Shown here piece after piece: positions 25,867 to 38,572 of a stretch of DNA of 64,000 bases. The position numbers and the translations under genes were made by a program. The DNA comes from Saururus chinensis (taxonomy: Eukaryota; Streptophyta; Magnoliopsida; Piperales; Saururaceae). The stretch covers positions 15,830,685 through 15,894,684 of the forward strand of contig CP141140.1 of NCBI GenBank assembly GCA_035235625.1, in the 5' to 3' direction. The stretch's first letter is position 1. Every line of letters starts with the position of its first letter. The notes below the pieces were generated by a model that was not told the origin of the DNA, searched no databases, and was given only the letters and a program-made list of their open reading frames with translations.

Positions 25867-28157
25867 TGGCCAGCTTCTCTTCATATCTCCTCTCCCTCTA
25901 CTGTTATAACTTTGTCTTGCGTATCTTCTTTCTTCTTCTTCGTTGATGATTTCAACTTCATTAGCTGGGAACACAGAGGTTGGGGATTGGATTTGGTTTG
26001 ATCCTTTTGAACTGGAAAGGAAATTGGATCGAGCTCGTGGAGGCTGGACTATTTTAGCTTTAGATCATATGTACTCTTCCTCTACCATTTTCTCTCCTTT
26101 CATCTCTTCTAATGATGTTTGATGGCAGCTGCTGCTTCTGTTTTGCCTGTGCATGATGATGGTAGATGGGAACAGCTCCTCCTTAGGTTTTTTACGTCGT
26201 CAACTTCAGAATGATACTAACTAGGCTTATTTTTGTCTCCCCTCATTTCTCACCTTTCGTTGTATCACTGTAGCTAGCAATGTAATTCTTCAGGCTTTAA
26301 AGGGTGTGTGTTTCCGGATGACACAAGTAAATTAAAGATGTTTGTGCTTGATTCTTCTCTCTTTAGTCTCTCCTTGCTGTCATATGTCCTCCTCGCTTAC
26401 AAGCAGTAGTTGCACTGGTGGTCAAGCTTCACTGAAGGCCAAACGTGAAACTTGCGGCATGAACATGATGCAACATTTCTTTGGAGCTTTGTGCCTTTGT
26501 CGTTCTTCCTCGAGTTTCAGTCACCCGTGTTGGTTGGTGAGCTCGCGGTGAGAAGAAGGAAGATGATGGATGAACATGTGTAAATGGATGCCAGAAGCAT
26601 CGGCCAATGTATGGAGAATGCACTTCATCTGACACCGCAGGTTTCTTTCTCAACTCCATCTTCCAATCAGTGATGGGTCGTGAGACTACGTGGTTTGTTG
26701 TAGCTGCTGGTCTACCTACAAATTTTACCTGATACTCTTGTATTTAAAGATATCATGATTCTGCTCTTTCTTTTACCATTCAACCTCAACTACTACATTC
26801 ATTCATTGATGGACGAAGGAACTTGTGAGCCGTGTCAGGTTTTTTCCAAGTGGTTCTCCTTAGCATTTACTTTGATACATTATTGACGGCAATACTTAAG
26901 TTCTTCAATGTATTTTCCTCTTGGGTTATATGAGCTGCAGAAATTATTATTGTACTTGTAGGACCTCTGCCTGTCAGGCAGGTACATTATGGTTTTCATA
27001 TTAATTTGGTTGAACCGTAACATTGATTTCTAAAAATATTACGAGTAACGAGGTCGCCTTTTAGGGATTAGCAAAGGATTCACTTGTGAATTCGTAATAA
27101 TTTTTTAAGGTTCTTAATCATGCTTAAAATCTGCCAAAACTTCCCCGCCTACTATTAACTATTAAGTTGTTCTTAGAGGCCATGTTATGGAGTTCTTAGA
27201 CTTTGCTAATGGGAGCAATATTGTAGAGAACCTTTCAAGGTATCAGGAAGGCTGTGGAGGCATTTATTACTGTCAAAATCGTTTCTTATTGCTAGGACAT
27301 AGTTTTATTTAAGATGTTAAATGTTGGTTGAAGGGTTGTTGCACTTTTTACACACTTGTAATTATAATTGCATCTCTAATAGGAAAATTACTTGTCATTA
27401 ATGGTGGGCCAAGAGAAACGCGATGACATAGTTCATAGATGACAGACCTGGTCTTCACGTGTCTGCCTGCAGGGAACTGACGGGTGGTTCCGGTCAATTG
27501 TTAGTTGCTTCCTTTTTAGAGCTTTCTGCAGCTCTGATCAATTTACTCGACCCTGAATAAAGTGGTGTGTTTAACCACAAAGGTTACTTGGCTTGGGTTT
27601 TTTTTTCTGGCATTAGGCTGGATTTGAGTTGAAGTTATGGAGGCAGGCCTATTTTAGTTGGGTTATCAGTTTTCGTGCAAGTAGGTGTTATTTCTCTGCT
27701 ATAATGGTTTTCCATATTTGCTGGGTGTAGGTAATGCCCGCTTGATAATTGATCATTTACAGGGATATTGTAGATAGCAGCATTGATTAAAATGGTCTAC
27801 TTAGAGAGTGGAATCTCTCGAATATGTCCTCCACATGAGAGGTGATTCAATGTCTCTTTCTGCCTTCTGCGAGTTAAACGTGCATGCCAATTGTTAACCT
27901 AAATTCTAAAGCACCTATTTTAGTTGTTTTTAAAGGTGTTCCTGCGGCCTTTATACAGGTCGAAAAGCTCAGCTAGAAAATTCTTCACTTCAACAGGCAT
28001 TCGTTCCTATATAAACTTATGTTATATTTGGAATTTTTTTTATACATGCCGGTCATCTTGAAATAAATGTCTTATTTGAAAAAATAATTTATCTTGAAAT
28101 AAATGCCTCATTTGCATAGCTCGCAACCACTTTTACCTCTTCTTTGCAATTTTTATG
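25867..28157. other. ZHD 3' UTR and intergenic DNA
   Basis: The first 400-500 bases are T-rich and probably the 3' UTR. The rest shows no gene or clear repeat that I can support. Confidence 0.45.
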
Positions 28158-28346
28158 TAATCCCTCGGTCCTAAATTTATAGCTCTTTTTGGTAATTTTT
28201 TTTTATATTAATAGTTTTATTTTGTTCAATTTAAGTGGTTGAGTACTTAAAATATAGTATCATAAGTAATTTTTTCTTATCTTAAATGCGGGTTTCATAA
28301 TGACTATTTTTCAAATGTAATATTTAATATGGGACGGGGCGAGTAT
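28158..28346. mobile_element. CTCC-type MITE, about 190 bp
   Basis: The left end AATCCCTCGGTCCTAAATTT and right end AATATGGGACGGGGCGAGTA are imperfect inverted repeats. The interior shares TTTTGTTCAATTTAAGTGGT and related words with the MITE at 21150-21346, in inverted order. Confidence 0.6.
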
Positions 28347-29099
28347 ACTTTTCCAAAAATATACTCTATTAGCTTTTTTTATGTATCAATTGTGAAAGAG
28401 TAATTCTAAAAAACTTTTGAGCGATATAAGGCGGCTTAAATATTTGATTTTTTCAAAATAAGACATTATTTTAGGACATAGGGAATACATAGTTTTCTTG
28501 CTTTGGAAATCAAATTTGATGTGTTGCAGTTTATATTATGGGGAATTGATTAATAATAATAATTTACCTATTATGTATATAATGGGTAAACATAATGTAA
28601 AGTAAATGTCTCTGAATTCGTGCCTACATCTTCTTTGACCTCCGATGTATATGCATGTTGTAACAATAACACAAGAACTTAGAGGATTTATCACAAGAGA
28701 GAGCATAAAGCCCAATAAAAGAATCAGTCACTACAAACTGTATTATCACGAATTATCAATTAATGTCACATAAAATTATGAGTCTCATTAATATGCATTG
28801 TCACAGGGCAACAAAGAGTACTATTTATGAAATGTATTGGGGTGTATGTACGTGTAGGTGTGTTGTATACTTCGCGTGCATGCGTTGCGGAAACTGCCTA
28901 TAACGTTGAGCACCTTATATATATGTGTTATGGGGAAGCCCTACAACGTTGTACAAAATGCATATAACGATGTGCACACATGGTTGACCATGTTAAGATA
29001 CTTAGTTAGCTGGCTTGTTATTTTTGTAAGAACATGTGTGTCATATGTAATGTTAATTAGCTAATTTTATTTGTAAAAACTATACAAGAAACCTTAAGT

Positions 29100-30250
29100 A
29101 TGTAATTAGTCTTAGAAATCTCATTAGATATAGTCGAGGTTGAGTTAGGTTTAGAATTGATAAACTTTAAAAATAGGAGTAGATATGTTATTATGGATCA
29201 AGACTAAAAAATGTTGTTGGTTTAATAGATTTATTAATTACATATTTTCATATAAAATTTACTTAAAAAAGTTTCAGAAGTGATTTTTGAGATTTCAGAA
29301 TAACGTAGGGCAAAAATGTCTTTGAACAATATCATCGATCAATCACTGGAGAAAGACATTGATTGAACCGATCCATCATTGATAAACTATAGCATGCAAA
29401 AGAAAAGGCGATCGATTGCACATAGAATAGATTGATCGCTACTAAAATCGACCTTTTATTAAATGAAGTCGAGAGTTTATTAATCGATCACTTCATAAAT
29501 TGAATGATTGGTTAAGGAGTCATGCCTTAAACAAATAGTAAACGATCGAAGTCTATTTGAAACTATTTATCGATAACAGTTTTAGTTGCCATAAACAAAC
29601 ATTTTGAAAATAGTTTTCTTTCCTAGTTGAAGTTAGAGCCAATTCGACTTAGAGAACTATATAAAGGCTACGTTGTGACGAAATTGAAAAGAGGAAAACC
29701 TAGAATATATTAAATAAAGGATAGTCAATTACACATTGTTTTCTTAGAAAATTCATGAAGGAGCTTGAAGAAATTGTTCATGGTAAATTCATCTTGATAC
29801 ACAACTAAAGTGAGAAAATTTCACACAATTTTTTTTTATAAAAGAGTGAGTAAAATTCTTTAAAAGAGTTGAAGAATTTTAAGAGATAAATCAACAAATA
29901 AGGAGGAAGTCTTTGTTTGAGTTGTTAGATGAAGAAGATAAATAGCAAAACACGAAGAGGAAAAACTTCTGGGATTCATGGAGGAAAAATTGAAAACCAA
30001 CAACATCAAAGTAGAAGATTGAACAAAAGAGTTTGTGCTAAGTCTTGAGGTTGGTTGGTTGTTTTGTTGTTTTAAGTATTGTAAGATATATATCATCATA
30101 GAGCATTAATTTAGCCTTTTATTGAGGTTGCCATGGTTTTTATCTCATTTAGGGTTTCCTACGTAAATTTTTTTGTGTAATTGTGTTATATGCATGCTTA
30201 ATTTGATGATTTATTGATCATGAATGAACATTAGATAATAAGGTTTGTTT
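29100..30250 (+). mobile_element. Probable LTR fragment (copia-like)
   Basis: A TATATAAAGG box near 29661 is followed by a purine-rich leader and a GGGTTTCCTACGTAAAT word near 30150, as in copia LTRs. Upstream are several CGATCGATT-type words (29320-29550). Ends and duplications were not identified, so limits and class are tentative. Confidence 0.35.
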
Positions 30251-31047
30251 ATTCTGCTTCAAAATAAATTCATGTACATAAAGGCTAGAACCATTAATTG
30301 CTTATTCGTAAAAGTACTAGGGTTAGGAGTAATCTAGCGATCTACTATCTTCATTTAATTGGAGTTTTGTAAAGCATTTCGGGTTCGTTTAGCAAACTTT
30401 GGAATGGGCATGCCTGTACAAGCACTTTGGCTGCCACTCCAATAATATGTAAGAAATCTCTTATGTTATTTAAGGAGGACTATGTGAGCTGAAATGTAAA
30501 TGTTGTTGGTAAGATGTCTAGCCTTGTAATTCCCTGCCACGAGGCAACAAAAGCTGGTAGGGTTGCTAACCATCATGCGTCTGCCTTCTTATTACCTACT
30601 TTTGTAAAAAATACTATATATACCAATTGTAAGATCCCTGGTCTTAAACCGGTTTATTTTAATGATTGTTTATCGATTATTATGTGGTTAAACCGTTTTT
30701 TGATTTATTCGGTGGTTTCAAAAATAAATAGTATTTCTTATGGTTTTAATCAAAATTAACTTTACAATTATTAGTTTTAAGTGATTTTAGGTTAAACTTG
30801 AATTTTTGAGATTTTTTAAATTTTTCATTAATTTTCCGAAAATTAGGATTTGGCGGGACCCCCTGTGGGCCCCACCGGCGAAATTGAGGTTTTTAGACCA
30901 AATTAAACCAGGCATCAACACATGCTTTTATAAAAAAATTCATAATTTTTCTAGGTTTAATTAGTGCTCAAATAGTCAAAATACCCATTTTTAGCCCAAA
31001 TTTCTATTCGTACCCTACTAGTTAATTATGTACACCCCGAGCCTTAC

Positions 31048-31055
31048 TATAAATA
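31048..31055 (+). promoter_or_regulatory. TATA box of the 3.25-kb LTR
   Basis: TATAAATA lies 420 bp into the LTR and is followed by AGCTGAGCTATTTTCATTTT. The role is inferred from position. Confidence 0.5.
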
Positions 31056-32989
31056 GAAAGAGCTGAGCTATTTTCATTTTAGGAATCGGCTGGAAGAGGG
31101 TGATTAAGGCCTAATTCCCTAATTAGGCCCGAATTAGAAGGAGATTAAAGTATGTTTTCTTTAATCAAACCTAAATCATAGATTTTCTTCTAATCCATTC
31201 TTAATCCATCATTTCCTATTTGATTTGATTTGATTCAATTTTAAACATCAAAACTACTGATTTGCTTTTTTACTTCAAACCCTACATCTAAAAATTTATT
31301 TTTTATGCTTAACAAACCCTTGATCTAAGATTTCATTAAAGTTTTAAATGTTAAATCGATTTTTAATGGAGTTTAACTTAAACTCTATGTCTTTGGAAGG
31401 CTTTCAAGAAGGGTGACGGTCAAATCCAAACCTAATTAAGTGATAAGGTAATGGGTCTTTGAAATCTCAGTCTTCCTATGGTAAAAATCTCGATTTTATG
31501 GTTTATTTTGAATGGATTTACTTGTTTTAGTGCTTTAATAGTGAGATTAGTAAATGATAATTTCTTATCCCAATTTCTTGGGGTTTTATCTTAATATGAT
31601 GTAGATTAACTTTCTAGAAGGTATGATGGAATTTTAATGGTGTTTGAGTTGTAAAATGAAGATTTTAAGTTGTATCAGTGGAGTTTCGGTTTGAAAATTT
31701 GAAATGAAGAAGAAGGTCAAAACTGCTTTGTTGGTGTTAGAATGGCCCTGTAGGGCGTTTGAACGACAACACTACAATTTTGGCATTTTTCCTGTTTAGC
31801 CGATCGAACGGCCCTGTAGGGCGTTTGAACGGCTACACTGCAAAATTTGACCAATTTATGTATGTTGCTTATTTCGACATATCTACTCTAAAATATCATT
31901 TTTATGTATATGTGGAGTGTTTTGAGCCAGAGTAAGCTACTGGAAGAGCATACTATTGATGTTAGAAGTTGTGGTGTATATTTGAAGTTATTTGAAATGG
32001 CTTGTAGTTGTATATATTGGTTGATTCGTATAGTTTAAGCATATTTTCAGTAGGGTTACAACATGCTAATGGATTGATATGTCATTATAGGATGTGGTTA
32101 AATGATATGTGAATGTTAGTGTTATGCCTAGACTCAAGTATGAGGTGAATTAGCTTACATATGTTTAGCATGTAGTTAGGTTTTGACTTGAGTTATGATT
32201 TTAATGGTTATTCTCTTATGATTTTCGCTGGAATCTATGATTAGATGTTAATGCGCATGTGTAGTGTGATGATGAGTTAATTACAAAGCATGTTGATATA
32301 CATCGAGTGAGGTGCTTCTACCATGTACACATACACACGTGGGGTTAATGATTGTGATGAGGCTTGATATTATGATTATGAATGATGTATGAGGGGCTGA
32401 TGAGAGCACTTATCATGAATTAGGATTCATGTATGCCTTGCCCATGTATGTACCATATTGCATGCATCATGAAAATGGATTCCTAATTAAGGCTTTATCG
32501 AGATTAACCGAGTTTGATCGATTGGATGTAATGTGGTGAAATTGCGTGCCAGATTAATCGGTTGTTGGCTTAATCGAAACTTGATTGGTTTGAAGGGACA
32601 TGTTTTGATTTGAGTTCCTTTGTTGAACATGTGCACTCCCCGAGTTGAGTCTAGTTAAATAGAATTATGTGGAAACGAGTTGTGTACTTATCTTACGGAT
32701 TGAGATTATTATGATTATATGGACCCTGAGAATCCAGCTGGTTTTTCCGAGTACATCGGCTTACTAGGTATTGTTGCTTGGGACTTTAGTCTTGACAAGT
32801 AGGGTTGCCTGGGAGTTTAGGCTTGATGGGCAGGAGTTGCTCGAAGGAGTTGGCCTTGAGGAGCAAGTCTATTTGATAAGTGTTTGCTCAAGGGCTTCGG
32901 CCTTGAAGAACAAGTTTATTCTCTATGTGTATGGACTTGCATGTTAGACTAATGTATGTGAGACACTTATACATGCCTGATGAATGAGA

Positions 32990-33190
32990 ATGTTGATGCA
33001 TGATTTGAAATGTATGTTAGAGATACATCTCATACAAGTTTATATGATGTTGATACATGATCTGAAGTGTATATTAGAGATACATCTCATGCCGGTTTAT
33101 ATGATGTTGATGTATGATCTGAAATGTATGTTAGAGATACTACTCATGCAGGTTTATATGATGTTGAATTGCATGATTTGAATGTGTAGT
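32990..33190 (+). repeat. 57-bp tandem repeat
   Basis: Units carrying TGTTGATGCATGAT..., TGTATGTTAGAGATACATCT and CATGC(A/C)GGTTTATATGA begin at 32991, 33048, 33105 and 33162, a steady period of 57. Repeats directly abut, with no unique spacers, so this is not CRISPR-like. Confidence 0.85.
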
Positions 33191-34520
33191 AGAGACACTT
33201 ATCATGCGGTATAAGTAATATTCTAAATAGTCTAAACTATGAGATTTAGACACTAATATGCAGGTTTAGTAGATATGTATGTGTGATCAGAAAATGATGT
33301 AGATCTTGTCAATCATTGATCTAAATTGTTATATTACTATGCCGTAGTGTTTCTGATGATTATAGTTATATTAAAAACCATTATTGAGTTATCATACTCA
33401 CCCCTCTTTCTTGTGCTTTTGCTTTGGGGATGCGTGGTGTGACACGCAGATGGACAAGATCCTCTCTATGAGGAAAGGTCGGAGAGGACTTGGGAGTAGA
33501 TGTGGAGATCTCTTTTGTGGCATGTTTCGTTGATTTTTGCTATGATGTTAGAACCTATGTGGTGTAGTTCTCATTTTTGATTGTGCTACATTAAACATTT
33601 AGATTGTTTGAGACATAGTTTATTGAGCCTTGTGTGGGCTATAGATTAATTAGTATGGGGGTTTGAGGATGTAGTTTATTTTAGAGTTAAGGTAACTCTT
33701 TTGATTCTACCTATTTACTCTTGCTCAAAGTGGTGCATTTACTCCGTAATTTTTAGATCGCCCGTGATTAGAGCATAAGTCTTCCGCTAATAATTTTAAT
33801 CTCCTTGTCGCCCCCTTGCACTTGAGCGGCCCCTAGATCGGGTTTGGCTCAGGTCGGGCAGTGCCGGGGCGTGACACCAACAATGAGTCATGGTCAAAAT
33901 CAATGAGTCATGTTCATTCACATTATATGACTGCCCAAATAACAGTGTAATACATGATAGGTATGCATTCCCCTACACGATAACACAACTTTTCAATATC
34001 CTATATCGTATTATTGATAACACGTTAAGTATGCCTTACCATACACAATAACACGACTAGTCATTGTTGTATCTCGTTTATCGTATTATTGATAACACTA
34101 TATTTTATTTATCATATTATTGACAACACGATCCATGTACTATGCATGTATATGCAAGTATTGGCTGTCATGGTCTCCTTAACATGATATACGAACACTC
34201 GTATATTTGAACCTACAAAAAAACACTAGAGTTCGAAGATGTAGTTGACCTTTGCTAGATTAACCCCTCGATGGGCCGCTGACCTTCTCTACAAAATCAC
34301 TTCTTTAGCGGGAGTGCATGAGTAGAACATTGGCCAACTTTCACTTTACGACTGGAAGTCACTTTTGACGGGTTGGATTTTTGAAATGTGAGGTGGGAAA
34401 TTATCCCTCCCACTACATTTTCACTTTTCACAAGTTGGACTTTAGAAATCACCAGTCAAAAATCAGAACTCGCACTCCATGATCGGTCATTTTTAGATAT
34501 TTACAACATTTTGACGGGAT

Positions 34521-35545
34521 TAGGGGTGTCAATGGGTAGGGTATGCATGGGTCGGGTAAGGCTTTACCCACATATATATCCGCTTCCAAAAAAATTACCC
34601 ATACCCTACCCATTACCCATTTCCTCATTCAATACCTATACCCTACCCATTACCCATCGGGTAAATAGGCGAGTAACGGGTAAATGGCCAACCTATTAAT
34701 AAATAATAAATAATACAAAATAAATTGTAGTAAATTATTTATATTTTTTAAAAGCCTATCCAATGTATCACAATTTCAATTCAATAAGGGCATGACCAAT
34801 ATTGCATATAAAAACCTCACAGTTCATAAAAAAATAACATAATAAGAATATGACCCCTTATATAAACTTATATAAAAAAATTAAGACTTGAAATTAATTT
34901 TTATTACTCCAAAATCCCTCGATTTGCTACAAGATACAAGACTAATCTTGTTATATATACAAACCTTCCTTTTCTGATCAGCTATACGAGAGTAAAAATT
35001 GGGTACTTATCAAAACCAAAGAACATGACATTAAAAACCAAAAAATAAAATTCTCACCACTCTCTCAACACAAATTCTCCTCACTTGTCATTTACTCTCC
35101 TACTATGTTTCATCGAGGATAAAACTTATATTTTCTCTTCAAGATACATACTTTATGCAACAAGTATAACGTATAAAGACATCAAAGATTGACCATGTTC
35201 TCTTCCATTTTCTCTATCATAAGTTTGCATTATAAATTTATATATATTTCTTAGAATACTATCCAATGTCTCACAATGAAATTAAAAAATGCTCCAATAA
35301 AAGTACAAAATGTTCCAAATGGAAGACATTCTCCTTAGGCAACATATGCAACTATGTCTTTATATATGATTCGGGTAATGGGTATGGATAAGGGGTTACC
35401 CATACCCTACCCACATAATAAATGGACTAGCAAAATTAGCCACTTATTTTACCCATTACCTAGTTATTAATTACCCGGCCATGGATTTTGGATCGGGCGA
35501 GCAGGTGAGACGGGTAAATGGTTACTCGGGATAATATGATATAAA
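34521..35545. mobile_element. hAT-like MITE remnant
   Basis: The left end TAGGGGTGTCAATGGGTAGG is a typical hAT-type terminus. Words such as TACCCATACCCTACCC and GGGTAATGGGTATGG are scattered in both orientations at both sides. I could not find the right terminus or an 8-bp duplication of the left flank GACGGGAT, so the right edge is a guess. Confidence 0.45.
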
Positions 35546-36441
35546 ACCCTAAACCCTCACTCAGGGGTATTTCAGTCCTATTTTTCTTGATTAGCGTGTA
35601 AATCTAGATTTTGTGGTATTTCTTTCACCATACTACGTAATATGGAATTTTGGCATCTTCGGCCAGGTAATATGGAAAAAGCTCTACTCTTCGCTAAATC
35701 TCTTAGGGGTTTATGTTGGTATAATTATATCTTATAAGAGTTTATCCTATTCTGCCTATATACATTCTTCAACGTATATTCATGCTTACTTAAACATGCC
35801 AAATAACTCACATGTCACATGTACATAATTGAAAATCAAATATTATGTCAAAACTATAAGTATATCATGCATTGCTAAAAAATATATATATACAACTGAA
35901 CATGATAAACAATTGATCATATGTCGTATAGTGTCTAATATCCTCAAGGTGATGATGTATCGGAGAATAAGTTAAAAGATATCTTAGTGTAAGTTATGAA
36001 CAAGAGTTGTTCTAAGTTGAGAATATATGTGTTAATTACGAACTCGGAGCATTGTATATATATGTTGATGATCCCGAAAATGATGTTAATTGTTAAGCAG
36101 AGTTATGTATGGATGTGGTCTTGCTTATTGTAACATGTGAAATGTTATTCAACTGGTACATTAACAACTAACATCTTAGTGATATTGGCTTGATCTGATA
36201 AACTATTATAAATATTTATTTCATATATTGGTTGTTCAAATATAGATTAGATCCAAATGCTTTTGGCTGTATCTATACGAAATGGATCTCATCATTCCCC
36301 AAGACATAGTTGTGCTAGCAAGGAACGCAAGATCATTGAAATAAGAGTTTTTGAAGCAATATTAAAGCTACCCATGAATTAAGGTATGTGATTTCGGTTG
36401 TAATCTTATTCATGCTCCGTGATAATGCATTCATGATTTTA

Positions 36442-36442
<1 letters not shown>

Positions 36443-36477
<35 letters not shown>
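36443..36477. repeat. (ATT)n microsatellite
   Basis: About twelve uninterrupted ATT units. Confidence 0.95.
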
Positions 36478-36478
<1 letters not shown>

Positions 36479-37780
36479 GTGAAACCATTTTGAGGAAAAA
36501 CAAGGGTGATGTCCTAACATATTGATCATTGTTTTTTAAAAAAATGGCCACCAATTTTACCGATGTATTTTGAAAAGGATTTTTAAAAACCCGAAGTGTG
36601 ATGCATACTTAAATTGTTTGGTCAGTTTCATTGATCACTACTTGATCTAGAAATTGCGCAATGAAATCTTGGACATTATTAAAATAACAAACAATCTAAA
36701 ATTCATAAGCTTTGACCACAATACTATTAACTCATCATATAGCATCGAAAAAAAATCCTAGCAATGATTTTATCATAGACATTCCCAAGTAAATTAAAAT
36801 TTTAGAAGAACCCAACTTGATCTACTTTCCACATATAGGCAGTAAATTTTAGATAATTGATTAAAATAGAAAACGATGCAGAAAATTCTGAAACTTAGTC
36901 AAGAACATTTTATTACAAAGATAATTCAGTGATAATTTTTTTTTTTAGCAATCGGAGTTAGGTAGCTATCAAACAAAAATTATAAATTCCTAGTAAGATT
37001 AAGAACCCTAATTACTATAAACATAAATTCAGCCATTAAACATCATCATGCTATTAAGATCTAAAAGTCCAAAAGTAATTAGAAGACAATGAATCATTTA
37101 AAAGCATGAAATTAGGGCTGAGACTCTCTTACCTCCAACAGAGGAACAGAACTTTGCAACCTCTCGTTGTGATTTTTGCCTATAAGTAATCTACTCATCA
37201 ACCATACCCTTGACCAACAAAACGCCTACTGGAATACATGGTTTTTGTCATGGTGAAACTTCAGAAAACATGTTGGGGTTATGGCTCTGATGAATACATA
37301 AATTAATGAAGAAAATTGGTTGAAATCATAGGGAATCAATGACCTAATGCAAACACGCAAATTGGCGACCTTGGTGAATCATGGCACATCAAAACACACG
37401 TCTCACTGCAGGGTTTTGTGGCTGAGTTTCCCTTGAAACAATAGAGAAATAGTAAAGAAGTAGAAAGGGATCAAACATTTATAAGAGGATGAATTACCTT
37501 AAGCAAATTGATGCAAAAATCCAGGTGTAGACAAGCAATTGGGTGATGAAATAGTGAGGAAGGGAGCCGCTTCTTCTTAGGGTTTTCTCAAGCAAAACTG
37601 AGGGTGTCAACTTGTATTTAAGTAGTGGAGAGATAAGAGTGGTTTAATTCTATAATATACGAGTATGTGTCAAGGCCAAGTCATTGACCAACTGAAACAT
37701 AATAAACAAGGAATTTCTGATTTATTGACTTTGATTGAGCTCCACTTTTATATGTCCGAATTTGGAATTTTTTTATAAAA

Positions 37781-37860
37781 TACTCCCTTTACCCCTATAT
37801 TAATAATTTTATTTAATTTTTTAAAATAAACCAACAGTAATATAAGAGACGGAGAGAGTA
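37781..37860. mobile_element. Very short CTCC-type MITE, 80 bp
   Basis: TACTCCCTTTACCCCTATAT at the left and AGAGACGGAGAGAGTA at the right are imperfect inverted repeats that include TA at each edge. It is a shortened relative of the MITE at 21150-21346. Confidence 0.6.
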
Positions 37861-38176
37861 TGAATTTCTAGTCCTTTGCATCAGCTTTCCAACTCATCTT
37901 AAGTCAGCTTTCTAACTCATCTTAAGTCGTTCCCATATGAAATGAGAAAATGGGAACGCATACAAAATTGGGGAGACGCTGTACCAACGTTGAAGTGGCT
38001 TGAGGGAGGAGAGTTTACGCCAGCTCAAATCAAACAAGTAGCACCAAACAAGAAACTTGAAAGTCAAAGTCAAAGGAATCAAACACATGGAGAGAGGGTT
38101 CTAGACTTTTGAAGTTAGAGAGGATAGTGGGCAACTCGACCACCTAGGATGAGTTGGGATCATATAAATAAAGAAC

Positions 38177-38572
38177 GTGGCTATTCAAATTTTATTTTTT
38201 CCCCAGTATCCTTTAAATAAAAAATTTATACTTTTATTTTAACTTTTTTTCTCTATTTTTTTTTCTTCTTCTTTTTCAACTCCAGCGTTGGCATGATGCT
38301 TGCCACTGTTGTTGACTACGCAAAGCGGTACAGCGGCTACTGGCTGCGTATAATATCCCAACTGCTACTGACGGCCACGCCCAACGGCGATGGCCACTAA
38401 TGGTCAGGGCTTGTGGCTGCCTACGTTGGTATTAGTACCGGAGAAGATGGAAGAAGTGTGGGAAAAAAGGAAAGTGGGGTAAAAGTGGGGGACATGAGAG
38501 ATTTTAATAAAAGAGGGTGGGGTAAAAACAAAATGGGGGACACAGGAAAAAAAGTGAGGTTTGAATAGCCAC
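38177..38572. mobile_element. MITE with a GC-rich core, 396 bp
   Basis: The termini GTGGCTATTCAAA and TTTGAATAGCCAC are perfect 13-bp inverted repeats. Subterminal purine/pyrimidine tracts (TTTTTTCCCC; GGGGTAAAAACAAAATGGGG) also pair. The middle (about 38285-38435) is GC-rich, quite unlike the AT-rich surroundings. I found no clear target duplication, so the superfamily is open. No transposase is present. Confidence 0.7.

Larger units (their letters stand above)
30628..33876 (+). mobile_element. 3.25-kb solo LTR (gypsy/chromovirus-like)
   Basis: It starts TGTAAGATCCC and ends GGGGCGTGACA, with TG...CA and roughly complementary ends. The flanks CCAAT (30623-30627) and CCAAC (33877-33881) fit a 5-bp duplication with one change. 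A TATAAATA box at 31048 with a leader-like stretch behind it gives plus orientation. CTCACCCCTCTTTCTTGTGC near 33398 resembles the late part of Tekay/Del LTRs. There is no coding sequence. A pair of 67-bp-spaced repeats lies at about 31740-31830 and a 57-bp array at 32990-33190. Confidence 0.75.
35546..38176. other. Intergenic repeat-derived DNA, no gene
   Basis: No gene is seen. On the minus strand around 37490-37640, TTAAATACAAG followed by a leader-like stretch with AAACCCTAAGAAGAAG looks like an LTR promoter, without recognisable ends. A TATAAATAAAG word lies at 38163 on the plus strand. Confidence 0.35.

Noticed and set aside
28858..29064. A 68-codon open frame with hydrophobic stretches
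   Set aside because: There is no family signature, no codon-use contrast with the flanks and no splice partners; too short to support.
32990..33190. CRISPR-like direct repeat array
   Set aside because: Units are 57 bp, abut one another without unique spacers, and lie in a plant LTR.
34513..35510. 8-bp duplication GACGGGAT/GACGGGTA for the hAT-like remnant
   Set aside because: The right word is not preceded by a terminus complementary to TAGGGGTG, so the match is probably chance.
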